DNA of 64,000 nt from Streptomyces sp. RPT161 (lineage in GTDB: Bacteria > Actinomycetota > Actinomycetes > Streptomycetales > Streptomycetaceae): positions 1 through 64,000 of the forward strand of contig NZ_JAPZVN010000023.1 in assembly GCF_027533845.1 (NCBI RefSeq). The letters are read 5' to 3'. The translations under genes and the position numbers were made by a program. The first letter of the stretch is position 1, and every line of letters begins with the position of its first letter. The notes under the pieces were generated by a model that worked only from the letters and a program-made list of their open reading frames with translations, had not been told where the DNA came from and did not search any database. This document shows positions 31,241-39,457 of this stretch, in pieces.

Positions 31241-32058
31241 GCGTCTACTGCTTCGCCCGCAACACGCACAGCTATCTCGACCTCGACACCGGCCATGACT
31301 TCGACTCGCAGATCGTGGTGAAGGTCAACGCGCCCGAGTTGCTGCGCCGCGAGCTGGCCGCGCCGCGCTGGAATGGCGAGCACATCGCCATGGGCACCAA
31401 CGTCGACTGCTACCAGCGCGCCGAGGGCCGCTACCAGCTGATGCCGGGCATCATCAGCGCGCTGCGGGACCACGCCAACCCGTTCTCGATCCTTACCAAG
31501 GGCTCGCTGATCCTGCGCGATCTGGAGTTGCTGGAGCAGGCCGCGCGGGTGACCGAGGTGGCGACCGCCGTCTCGGTGGGGTTCACCGATCGGCGGCTGT
31601 GGCGCAGCGTGGAACCGGGTACACCGGCTCCGGACAAGCGTTTGGATGTGTGCCGGAAACTTAATGAGCACGGCATCCCATGCGCCGTGCTGATGGCCCC
31701 GGTCCTGCCGTTCCTCTCCGACTCCCCCGACCAGTTGCGTGAGACGGTGCGGGCCATCGCCGCCGCTGGGGCCACGTCCGTCACGCCGCTGGTGCTGCAT
31801 CTGCGCCCGGGGGCGCGCGAGTGGTACATGAAGTGGCTCGCCGAGCGCCATCCGCAACTCGTCAGGCGGTACATGGCGATGTACGCGGAGAGCGCATACG
31901 CACCGAAGTGGTACCAGCGCCGCATCACCCGCCAAGTCCACGAACTGGCCGAGGAGTTCGGCATCGGCCCGTCCCGCCCGGGCACGGCCAGGCGCATCGA
32001 GTCCGCGGCCCCAGAGGTGGCCGCCCCGGCCGGGCCGACGCAACTGACGCTGCTGTGA
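31228..32058 (+). pseudogene. Rv2578c-type radical SAM protein, 5'-truncated by the element
   Basis: The frame encodes the C-terminal 275 or so residues of a radical SAM protein of the Rv2578c / SplB-like family: RCVYCFARNTHSYLDLDTGH at its start, then GTNVDCYQRAEGRYQLMPGI and YMKWLAERHPQLVRRYM further on. Homologues have about 65 more N-terminal residues and the full CxxxCxxC iron-sulfur motif; here the first Cys and everything before it are missing. A GTG at 31228 could give a product, but without the complete cluster it would not be a working radical SAM enzyme. The N-terminal half should lie beyond the left end of the element. Confidence 0.8.
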
Positions 32059-32126
32059 GCGCATCCACGGCTACCGCGCTCATCTGAACGCGGCCCAATT
32101 CACATGGGCGACCCTCTGGCGCCCAG

Positions 32127-32143
32127 GTTACTGAGGAGTTACT
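32127..32143. promoter_or_regulatory. GTTACT direct repeat in the 400-base gap before the dehydrogenase gene
   Basis: The gap 32,059-32,458 has no gene. It contains two GTTACT copies (32127-32132 and 32138-32143), 11 bases apart and therefore on the same face of the helix, a usual arrangement for an activator or repressor site. The rest shows only GC-rich inverted sequences such as CCCGTTCCCGCACGGGG near 32,421. Confidence 0.35.
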
Positions 32144-32458
32144 CTCGCACCAACGAGCCCGCGCACCGCTGACCGCGGTGTCAGGGTTCTCGCGCACGGT
32201 GGCCTGGTGACGCAGCCACCACGCGCACAGCACCACCGCACCATCGCGGTATCTCGTCGGTTCGGCATCGCGGCGCGGCCCCGGGACAGGGCCCGCCACC
32301 CGCTCCACGGACACCCCTGTGCCCGCCTTCCCGGGCGCAGGCGCCCGAAGGGCACCCCAACTCCCGCACCGCAGGTGTGTGTTCGCCGACACGCGCGCGG
32401 TAGCTCCTCAGTCGTCACGCCCCGTTCCCGCACGGGGCACACCCCCTGGAGTTTCGCG

Positions 32459-34261
32459 ATGGACCGTCCGTCCACCCCGTCCCCCTCCGCCCTGCGCACC
32501 GTCGCCGTCGTCGGCCTCGGCACCATGGGCTCCGGCATCGCCGAGGTCCTGGTCCGCGCCGGGCACGAGGTCATCGGCATCGAACGCTGCGAGCAGGCGG
32601 CCGCCGCGGCTGCCGCCGCCCTGGAGCACTCCACCGAGCGGGCCGTGCAGCGCGGCAAGCTCACCCCGGCCGAACGCGGTGAGGCGCTGGCCCGGTTCCG
32701 CACCTTCACCGATCTGCACGCCGCCGCCGACGCCGACCTGGTGATCGAGGTGGTGCCGGAGAACTACGAGCTCAAGCGCGAGGTCCTCACCACGCTCGAC
32801 GCCATCGTCAAGCCGGAGGCGATCCTGGCCACCGGCACCAACGCGCTGTCGGTGACCCGGCTGGCGGCCGAGACCAAGCGCCCCGAACAGGTGCTGGGGC
32901 TGCACTTCTTCGCGCCCGCGCAGGCCATGAAGCTGGTCGAGGTGGTCTCCACGGTGCTCACCGCGCCCGAGGCCACGGCGCAGGTGACCGCGCTGGTGAG
33001 CGCGCTCGGCAAGGAGGCGGTCCCGGTCGGCGACCGGCCCGGGTTCATCGCCGACGGGCTGCTGTTCGGCTACCTCAACCAGGCCGCCGCGATGTACGAG
33101 GCGCGCTACGCGACGCGTGAGGACATCGACGCGGCCATGCGGCTCGGCTGCGGGCTGCCGATGGGGCCGCTGGCGCTGCTCGACCTGATCGGCGTCGACA
33201 CCGCGAAAACGGTGCTGGAGGCGATGTACTCCGCCTCCCGCGACCGGCTGCACGCACCGGCGCCGATCCTGGGCCAGTTGGCGGCGGCGGGCCTGACCGG
33301 CCGCAAGGCCGGACGCGGCTTCTACACCTACGCCGAGCCCGGCAGCCACGAGGTGGTCGCCGACCGGCAGACCCCGGGCGACGGCCAGCGGCAGGGTGCG
33401 GGCCGCACCGTGCGCACCGTCGGCGTGGCGGGCTCCGGAACCATGGCGACCGGCATCGCGGAGGTCTTCGCGAAGGCGGGCTACCAGGTCGTCCTGGCCG
33501 CCCGCGGCCAGGAGAAGGCCGACGCCGCCGTCGCCCGCATCGCCAAGTCCCTTGCCCGCTCGGTCGATCGGGGCCGTCTGACGCCGGCCGACCGGGACGC
33601 GGCGCTGGCCAGGATCACCGCGGCGGGGTCGCTGGACTCCTTCGCCCAGGTCGACCTGGCGGTGGAGGCGATCGCCGAGGAACTCGCCCTGAAGCAGCAG
33701 CTGTTCGAGACCTTCGACAAGGTCTGCCGACCGGGCGCGGTGCTGGCGACCACCACGTCGTCGCTGCCGGTGGTGCAGATCGCCGCCGGGACCTCCCGTC
33801 CGCAGGACGTCATCGGCATGCACTTCTTCAACCCGGCCCCGGCGATGAAGCTGGTCGAGGTGGTGCGCACGGTGCTCACCGCGGACGACGTGCGGGCCAC
33901 GGTGCACGAGGTGTGCGGCACCATCCGCAAGCACCCGGTGGACTGCGGCGACCGGGCCGGTTTCATCGTCAACGCCCTGCTGTTCCCGTACCTGAACAAC
34001 GCGGTGAAGATGGTTCAGGAGCACTACGCGAGCGTGGACGCGATCGACACCGCCATGAAGCTGGGCGGCGGTTACCCGATGGGCCCGTTCGAACTGCTGG
34101 ATGTCGTCGGGCTGGACGTCTCGCTGGCCATCGAGCGGGTGCTGCACCGGGAGTTCCGTGACCCGGGGCTCGCTCCCGCCCCACTGCTGGAGAACCTGGT
34201 CTCCGCGGGCTGCCTCGGCCGGAAGACCGGCCGCGGCTTCCGCGAATATGCCAGGGCCTGA
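32459..34261 (+). CDS. 3-hydroxybutyryl-CoA dehydrogenase, tandem-duplicated
   Basis: A 600-residue protein made of two complete 3-hydroxyacyl-CoA dehydrogenase units joined in tandem. Each unit has a Rossmann GxGxxG (VVGLGTMGSGIAE near residue 18; VAGSGTMATGIAE near 324), a catalytic His motif (HFFAPA in the first half, HFFNPA in the second) and a C-terminal helical domain (GFIADGLLFGYLN / GFIVNALLFPYLN). It oxidises or reduces 3-hydroxybutyryl-CoA/acetoacetyl-CoA and feeds crotonyl-CoA to the downstream carboxylase/reductase. ATG 32459 has GGAG nine bases upstream. The first half has Ala in place of the usual Asn after His-Phe-Phe and may be less active. A terminator hairpin follows. Confidence 0.9.
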   Translation: MDRPSTPSPSALRTVAVVGLGTMGSGIAEVLVRAGHEVIGIERCEQAAAAAAAALEHSTERAVQRGKLTPAERGEALARFRTFTDLHAAADADLVIEVVPENYELKREVLTTLDAIVKPEAILATGTNALSVTRLAAETKRPEQVLGLHFFAPAQAMKLVEVVSTVLTAPEATAQVTALVSALGKEAVPVGDRPGFIADGLLFGYLNQAAAMYEARYATREDIDAAMRLGCGLPMGPLALLDLIGVDTAKTVLEAMYSASRDRLHAPAPILGQLAAAGLTGRKAGRGFYTYAEPGSHEVVADRQTPGDGQRQGAGRTVRTVGVAGSGTMATGIAEVFAKAGYQVVLAARGQEKADAAVARIAKSLARSVDRGRLTPADRDAALARITAAGSLDSFAQVDLAVEAIAEELALKQQLFETFDKVCRPGAVLATTTSSLPVVQIAAGTSRPQDVIGMHFFNPAPAMKLVEVVRTVLTADDVRATVHEVCGTIRKHPVDCGDRAGFIVNALLFPYLNNAVKMVQEHYASVDAIDTAMKLGGGYPMGPFELLDVVGLDVSLAIERVLHREFRDPGLAPAPLLENLVSAGCLGRKTGRGFREYARA

Positions 34262-34276
34262 CGACACCAAGGGGTG

Positions 34277-34296
34277 GGCCGGGGTCTTCCCCGGCC
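34277..34296 (+). terminator. Hairpin after the dehydrogenase gene
   Basis: GGCCGGGG and CCCCGGCC pair perfectly around a TCTT loop, 15 bases after the stop codon. No T run follows. Confidence 0.55.
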
Positions 34297-34364
34297 TGGC
34301 CCCCGGCGCCGGACGAGCTGGGGCGCCGGGCGCACCGCCTGCCGAAATGCAGTACGTTCCCCAC

Positions 34365-35135
34365 ATGTCCCAGCCGCGCTCAACTGCCCGAACCACCGCA
34401 CAGCGGCACCGCGTGCGCCAGGACCTGGCCACGGCCGCTATGCACCTGTTCTCCACGAAGGGGTACGAAGCCACCACGGTCGACGAGATCGCCGCGGCGG
34501 CGGGGGTGGCCCGGCGCACCTTCTTCCGCCACTTCCGCTCCAAGGAAGAGGCGATCTTCCCCGACCATGACGACACCCTGGTCCGTGTCCAGGCGGTACT
34601 GGACAGCGCGGAACCGGGCGAGCACCCACTGGACACGGTGTGCCGCGGTATCACCGAAGTGCTGCGGATGTACGCGGAGTCGCCCGAGGTGTCCGTGGAA
34701 CGCTATCGACTGACGCGCGAGGTCCCCGCGCTGCGCGAGCACGAGATCGCGTCGGTCGCGCGCTACGACCGGTTGTTCACCCGCTACCTGCTGGGCCACT
34801 TCGACGAGGCGGCGCACCGCGCGGGCGATGACGACCCGCTGCTGGCCGAGGTGGCCGCGTCGGCGGTGGTGGCCGCCCACAACCATGTGCTGCGGCGCTG
34901 GCTGCGGGCGGGCGGCAAGGGCGATGTGGAGGCGCAGTTGAACCACGCCTTCGACGTGATCAGGGAGACATTCGGCACCGGCATGGGCGTGGGCCGCGCC
35001 ACCCCGGCGACGGCGGCGCCGGTGCCCCAGGAGGACCGGCCGGGCGCGGTGGTGGTGGCGGTGGCCCGTACCGACGCCTCGCCCACCGAGGTGCTGCGGG
35101 CCGTCGAGAAGGCCCTGGAATCCGGCCTGGACTGA
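34365..35135 (+). CDS. TetR-family transcriptional regulator
   Basis: A 256-residue regulator. The TetR helix-turn-helix occupies about residues 18-64 (AAMHLFSTKGYEATTVDEIA, then AGVARRTFFRHFRSKEEAIF). The C-terminal ligand domain is followed by an extra tail (residues 205-256) with a second small helical segment. ATG 34365 is preferred; an in-frame ATG at 34347 exists and no strong ribosome site is seen for either. It stands between the 3-hydroxybutyryl-CoA dehydrogenase and crotonyl-CoA carboxylase/reductase genes and is the likely local regulator, perhaps via the 43-base palindrome upstream of ccr and sensing an acyl-CoA (inferred). Confidence 0.85.
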   Translation: MSQPRSTARTTAQRHRVRQDLATAAMHLFSTKGYEATTVDEIAAAAGVARRTFFRHFRSKEEAIFPDHDDTLVRVQAVLDSAEPGEHPLDTVCRGITEVLRMYAESPEVSVERYRLTREVPALREHEIASVARYDRLFTRYLLGHFDEAAHRAGDDDPLLAEVAASAVVAAHNHVLRRWLRAGGKGDVEAQLNHAFDVIRETFGTGMGVGRATPATAAPVPQEDRPGAVVVAVARTDASPTEVLRAVEKALESGLD

Positions 35136-35158
35136 CCAGCGGCAACTCCCCCAAACTC

Positions 35159-35192
35159 GCACGGCCGCACCCGGCTTCGGGTGCGGCCGTGC
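35159..35192 (+). terminator. Perfect 15-bp hairpin after the TetR gene
   Basis: The 15-base arm GCACGGCCGCACCCG and its exact complement flank a GCTT loop, 23 bases after the TetR stop. It insulates ccr from upstream transcription. Confidence 0.75.
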
Positions 35193-35263
35193 CACATCCG
35201 CGCACGGTCCATGCCACATTCATGCACGGCCCGCGTCGCGTCCACGTGGAACTCGTCCAAAAT

Positions 35264-35306
35264 TTATGGCACGCAGTGTCTTTACGAGTGACACCCCGTG
35301 CCATAA
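35264..35306. promoter_or_regulatory. 43-base interrupted palindrome upstream of ccr
   Basis: Outer arms TTATGGCACG (35264-35273) and CGTGCCATAA (35297-35306) and inner arms GTGTC (35276-35280) and GACAC (35290-35294) share one centre at 35285; only a 2x2 mismatch and a 9-base middle break the symmetry. It lies 214 bases ahead of the ccr start in an otherwise featureless 384-base gap. It is the probable operator of the neighbouring TetR regulator or another dimeric regulator. Confidence 0.6.
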
Positions 35307-35519
35307 CCTGGCAGTGTCCGGGCGGGCGGCGTGCAGCGAACCTCCGCACGCCGTCTGTCCCCAAGCGCCCGGACGCCTGCGTCACAGGCTCCCCCAGACC
35401 CCGTCCGGGGGCACTTCCAGCGCGCCACAGCGCGCTCACGCACCACCGCCGAACCGACGGCACACCGAGACCCCAGCGTTCCCTCAAGCGTCCCCAAACG
35501 CTTCGCCGGAGGCCCCAAA

Positions 35520-36881
35520 GTGAACGACATCCTCGACGCGATCCTCGCGTCGACCGCATCCGACAGCGGCTCCCACACCGTCACCGCCGCCGATTTCGCG
35601 GCCCTGCCGCTGCCCGAGTCGTACCGTGCCGTCACCGTCCACAAGGACGAGGCCGAGATGTTCGCCGGCCTGACCACCCGCGAGAAGGACCCCCGCAAGT
35701 CCCTCCACGTCGACGAGGTGCCGGTGCCCGAACTCGGCCCGGGCGAGGCCCTGGTGGCCGTCATGGCCAGTTCGGTGAACTACAACTCGGTCTGGACGTC
35801 CATCTTCGAACCGGTCTCCACCTTCAACTTCCTTGAGCGGTACGGGAAGTCGTCGCCGCTCGCCGCGCGCCACGACCTGCCGTACCACATCATCGGCTCC
35901 GACCTGGCGGGCGTCGTGCTGCGCACCGGACCCGGGGTCAACGCCTGGCACCCGGGCGACGAGGTCGTCGCACACTGCCTGTCGGTGGAGTTGGAGTCGG
36001 CCGACGGCCACAACGACACGATGCTCGACCCCGAGCAGCGCATCTGGGGTTTCGAGACCAACTTCGGCGGTCTGGCCGAGATCGCGCTGGTCAAGTCCAA
36101 CCAGCTGATGCCCAAGCCCAAGCACCTGACCTGGGAGGAGGCGGCCTCCCCCGGGCTGGTCAACTCCACCGCGTACCGCCAGTTGGTCTCGCGCAACGGC
36201 GCGGGCATGAAGCAGGGCGACAACGTGCTCATCTGGGGTGCCAGTGGTGGCCTCGGCAGCTACGCCACGCAGTTCGCGCTCGCCGGCGGCGCAAACCCGA
36301 TCTGCGTGGTCTCCTCACCGCAGAAGGCGGACATCTGCCGTGCGATGGGCGCCGAGGCGATCATCGACCGCAACGCCGAGGGCTACAAGTTCTGGAAGGA
36401 CGAGCACAACCAGGACCCGCGCGAGTGGAAGCGGCTGGGCAAGCGGATCCGTGAGCTGACCGGCGGTGAGGACGTGGACATCGTCTTCGAGCACCCCGGC
36501 CGGGAGACCTTCGGCGCCTCGGTCTACGTCACCCGCAAGGGCGGCACCATCGTCACCTGCGCCTCCACCTCCGGCTACAACCACGAGTACGACAACCGCT
36601 ACCTGTGGATGTCGCTGAAGCGCATCGTGGGCTCCCATTTCGCCAACTACCGCGAGGCCTGGGAGGCCAACCGCCTGATCGCCAAGGGCAAGATCCACCC
36701 GACGCTGTCCAAGACGTACCGCCTGGAGGAGACCGGCCAGGCCGCCTACGACGTGCACCGCAACCTCCACCAGGGCAAGGTCGGCGTGCTCGCCCTGGCC
36801 CCGCAGGAGGGCCTGGGGGTGCGCGACCACGAGCTGCGCGAGAAGCACATCGACGCCATCAACCGCTTCCGGAACGTCTGA
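35520..36881 (+). CDS. ccr: Crotonyl-CoA carboxylase/reductase
   Basis: A 453-residue enzyme of the medium-chain reductase family that reductively carboxylates crotonyl-CoA to ethylmalonyl-CoA using NADPH and CO2, the key step of the ethylmalonyl-CoA pathway and a source of extender units for polyketides. The NADPH site is GASGGLGSYA (240-249). Counting aligns the four CO2-pocket residues described for the Kitasatospora enzyme (Asn81, Phe170, Glu171, His365) with Asn89, Phe178, Glu179 and His373 here, all conserved. GTG 35520 has GGAGG eight bases upstream. It is followed 12 bases later by the mutase gene in one operon. Confidence 0.95.
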   Translation: MNDILDAILASTASDSGSHTVTAADFAALPLPESYRAVTVHKDEAEMFAGLTTREKDPRKSLHVDEVPVPELGPGEALVAVMASSVNYNSVWTSIFEPVSTFNFLERYGKSSPLAARHDLPYHIIGSDLAGVVLRTGPGVNAWHPGDEVVAHCLSVELESADGHNDTMLDPEQRIWGFETNFGGLAEIALVKSNQLMPKPKHLTWEEAASPGLVNSTAYRQLVSRNGAGMKQGDNVLIWGASGGLGSYATQFALAGGANPICVVSSPQKADICRAMGAEAIIDRNAEGYKFWKDEHNQDPREWKRLGKRIRELTGGEDVDIVFEHPGRETFGASVYVTRKGGTIVTCASTSGYNHEYDNRYLWMSLKRIVGSHFANYREAWEANRLIAKGKIHPTLSKTYRLEETGQAAYDVHRNLHQGKVGVLALAPQEGLGVRDHELREKHIDAINRFRNV

Positions 36882-36893
36882 GGGACAGCGCAG

Positions 36894-38936
36894 ATGAGTG
36901 AGCGTCAGAAAGATCGGCCGTGGCTGATGCGGACCTACGCGGGGCACTCCTCCGCCGAGGAGTCCAACGCGCTGTACCGGCGCAACCTCGCCAAGGGCCA
37001 GACCGGACTGTCGGTCGCGTTCGACCTTCCGACGCAGACCGGCTACGACCCCGACCACATCCTCGCCCGCGGCGAGGTGGGCCGGGTCGGGGTCCCGGTC
37101 GCCCATCTCGGCGATATGCGGCGGCTGTTCCAGGACATCCCGCTGGAGCAGATGAACACCTCGATGACCATCAACGCCACCGCCATGTGGCTGCTGGCGC
37201 TGTACCAGGTGGTCGCCGAGGAACAGGGGGCGGACATCGCCAAGCTCCAGGGGACGACGCAGAACGACATCGTCAAGGAGTACCTGTCGCGCGGCACCCA
37301 TGTCTTCCCGCCCGGTCCGTCGCTGCGGCTGACCACGGACATGATCACCTACACGGTGAACCACATCCCCAAGTGGAACCCGATCAACATCTGCAGCTAC
37401 CACCTGCAGGAGGCGGGAGCCACTCCGGTCCAGGAGATCGCCTACGCGATGTGCACCGCGATCGCCGTGCTGGACGCGGTGCGCGACTCCGGCCAGGTGC
37501 CACCGGAACGCTTCGGCGATGTGGTCGGCCGGATCTCCTTCTTCGTCAACGCGGGCGTGCGGTTCGTCGAGGAGATGTGCAAGATGCGGGCCTTCGCCCG
37601 CCTCTGGGACACCATCACCCGTGATCGGTACGGGATCGACAACCCCAAGAACCGCCGCTTCCGCTACGGCGTCCAGGTCAACTCGCTCGGGCTGACCGAG
37701 GCCCAGCCGGAGAACAACGTCCAGCGCATCGTGCTGGAGATGCTCGCCGTCACCCTCAGCAAGGACGCCCGCGCCCGCGCCGTACAACTCCCCGCGTGGA
37801 ACGAGGCGTTGGGTCTGCCGCGCCCCTGGGACCAGCAGTGGTCGCTGCGCATCCAGCAGGTCCTGGCGCACGAGAGCGACCTGCTGGAGTACGAGGACAT
37901 CTTCCGCGGCAGCCATGTCATAGAGGCCAAGGTCGACGAGATCGTCGAGGCCGCCGCCGCCGAGATCGAACATGTTCAGGAGATGGGCGGCGCCATCCCG
38001 GCGGTGGAGTCCGGCTACCTGAAGTCCCAGCTGGTCGCCTCGCACGCGCTGCGCCGGGCCCGTATCGAGTCCGGTGAGGACAAGATCGTCGGGGTCAACA
38101 GCTTCGAGGGCACCGAGCCCAGCCCGCTCACCGCGGACCTGGACACCGCCATCCATACCGTCGACCCGGCCAACGAGGCGCTCGTGGTCAAGGCCGTGGG
38201 CAGCTGGCGGGCCGAGCGCGACGAGGCTCGCGCCCAGGCGGCCGTCTCGGCGCTCAAGGAGGCCGCGGCCACCGACGCCAACCTGATGGCGGCCACGTTG
38301 GAGTGCGCCCGTGCGGGGGTCACCACGGGCGAGTGGTCCTTCGCGCTGCGCGCCGTCTTCGGCGAGTTCCGCGCCCCCACGGGGGTGAGCGGCGCGCCCG
38401 TCGCGGTCGCCCCGGAGGCGGGCACGCCGCTGGCCGAGGTGCGCCACAAGGTGGCGGCCACAGCAGACGAGTTGGGGGTCGGCAAGCTGCGGCTGCTGGT
38501 CGGCAAGCCCGGCCTGGACGGACACTCCAACGGTGCCGAGCAGATCGCGGTTCGCGCGCGTGATGCGGGATTCGAGGTCGTCTACCAGGGCATCCGGCTC
38601 ACACCCGAGCAGATCGTCACGGCCGCAGTGGCCGAGGACGTGCACTGCGTCGGGCTGTCGATCCTGTCCGGCTCGCATCTGGAACTCGTCCCCGAGGTAC
38701 TGCGGCTGCTGCGCGCCGCGGGGGTGGAGGACATGCCGGTGATCGTCGGCGGCATCATTCCGTCGGCGGACGCCGAGGCCCTGCGTGCGAAGGGCGTCGC
38801 AGCGGTCTTCACGCCGAAGGACTTCGGCATCACCGAGATGATCGGCAGGATTGTGGACGAGATCCGCCGAGGATACGGTCTCGGAAGCCTGGGGGCTGCC
38901 CCCGTGACCAACTCCGCTTCGCTCCAGGAGGCTTAG
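36894..38936 (+). CDS. ecm: Ethylmalonyl-CoA mutase (B12-dependent)
   Basis: A 680-residue coenzyme-B12 mutase of the MeaA/Ecm type. The N-terminal TIM-barrel substrate domain includes RTYAGHSSAEESNALYRRNL and FDLPTQTGYD. The C-terminal cobalamin domain has KPGLDGHSNG with the lower-ligand His (about residue 543), GLSILSGSH and GGIIPSAD. It converts ethylmalonyl-CoA to methylsuccinyl-CoA. The two domains are fused in one chain, unlike heteromeric methylmalonyl-CoA mutase. It lies between ccr and the MaoC gene with gaps of 12 and 5 bases, so the operon is compact. Confidence 0.92.
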   Translation: MSERQKDRPWLMRTYAGHSSAEESNALYRRNLAKGQTGLSVAFDLPTQTGYDPDHILARGEVGRVGVPVAHLGDMRRLFQDIPLEQMNTSMTINATAMWLLALYQVVAEEQGADIAKLQGTTQNDIVKEYLSRGTHVFPPGPSLRLTTDMITYTVNHIPKWNPINICSYHLQEAGATPVQEIAYAMCTAIAVLDAVRDSGQVPPERFGDVVGRISFFVNAGVRFVEEMCKMRAFARLWDTITRDRYGIDNPKNRRFRYGVQVNSLGLTEAQPENNVQRIVLEMLAVTLSKDARARAVQLPAWNEALGLPRPWDQQWSLRIQQVLAHESDLLEYEDIFRGSHVIEAKVDEIVEAAAAEIEHVQEMGGAIPAVESGYLKSQLVASHALRRARIESGEDKIVGVNSFEGTEPSPLTADLDTAIHTVDPANEALVVKAVGSWRAERDEARAQAAVSALKEAAATDANLMAATLECARAGVTTGEWSFALRAVFGEFRAPTGVSGAPVAVAPEAGTPLAEVRHKVAATADELGVGKLRLLVGKPGLDGHSNGAEQIAVRARDAGFEVVYQGIRLTPEQIVTAAVAEDVHCVGLSILSGSHLELVPEVLRLLRAAGVEDMPVIVGGIIPSADAEALRAKGVAAVFTPKDFGITEMIGRIVDEIRRGYGLGSLGAAPVTNSASLQEA

Positions 38937-38941
38937 ACCCC

Positions 38942-39454
38942 ATGCAATTCGGCCGCACCTACGAGGAGTTCACCGTCGGGGACGTCTACCGGCACTGGCC
39001 CGGCAAGACGGTCACCGAATACGACGACCACCTCTTCTGTCTGCTCACCATGAACCACCATCCGCTGCACATGGACGCCAACTACGCGGAGCGGACCACC
39101 GATTTCGGCAAGAACGTCGTGGTGGGCAACTACATCTACTCCCTGCTGCTGGGCATGTCGGTGCCCGATGTCTCCGGAAAGGCGATCGCCAACCTGGAGA
39201 TCGAGTCGCTGCGGCACGTGGCACCGACCTTCCACGGCGACACCGTTTACGGCGAGACGACCGTGCTCGACAAGTGGGAGTCGAAGTCGAAGAACGACCG
39301 GGGCATCGTCTACGTGGAGACCAAGGGCTACAAGCAGGACGGCACGCTGGTGTGCGTCTTCCGCCGCAAGGTCATGGTCCCCACGGCCACGTACATCAAG
39401 GAGCGCGGCGGCGAGCAGCCCGGCCGCCCCGAGCTCAACGCCCAGGAGAAGTAG
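38942..39454 (+). CDS. MaoC-type hydratase (mesaconyl-CoA hydratase-like)
   Basis: A 170-residue single-hotdog MaoC-family hydratase. The hydratase motif region reads TMNHHPLHMDANYA (residues 37-50), and the helix-strand GKNVVVGNYIYSLLLGM follows. In this operon its expected substrate is mesaconyl-CoA, produced by the downstream dehydrogenase and hydrated to beta-methylmalyl-CoA. ATG 38942 stands five bases after the mutase stop and the next gene starts three bases after this one. In related Streptomyces loci a CitE-like beta-methylmalyl-CoA lyase gene usually lies nearby; none is present here. Confidence 0.85.
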   Translation: MQFGRTYEEFTVGDVYRHWPGKTVTEYDDHLFCLLTMNHHPLHMDANYAERTTDFGKNVVVGNYIYSLLLGMSVPDVSGKAIANLEIESLRHVAPTFHGDTVYGETTVLDKWESKSKNDRGIVYVETKGYKQDGTLVCVFRRKVMVPTATYIKERGGEQPGRPELNAQEK

Positions 39455-39457
39455 ACC

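Noticed and set aside
31225..32064. N-terminal extension of the serine integrase frame to 32,064
   Set aside because: The extension is antisense to the radical SAM coding sequence and the catalytic domain begins at GTG 31224.
36315..38678. Very long minus-strand frame (787 residues) opposite ccr and ecm
   Set aside because: Typical antisense shadow of a high-GC gene; the plus strand encodes clear enzymes.
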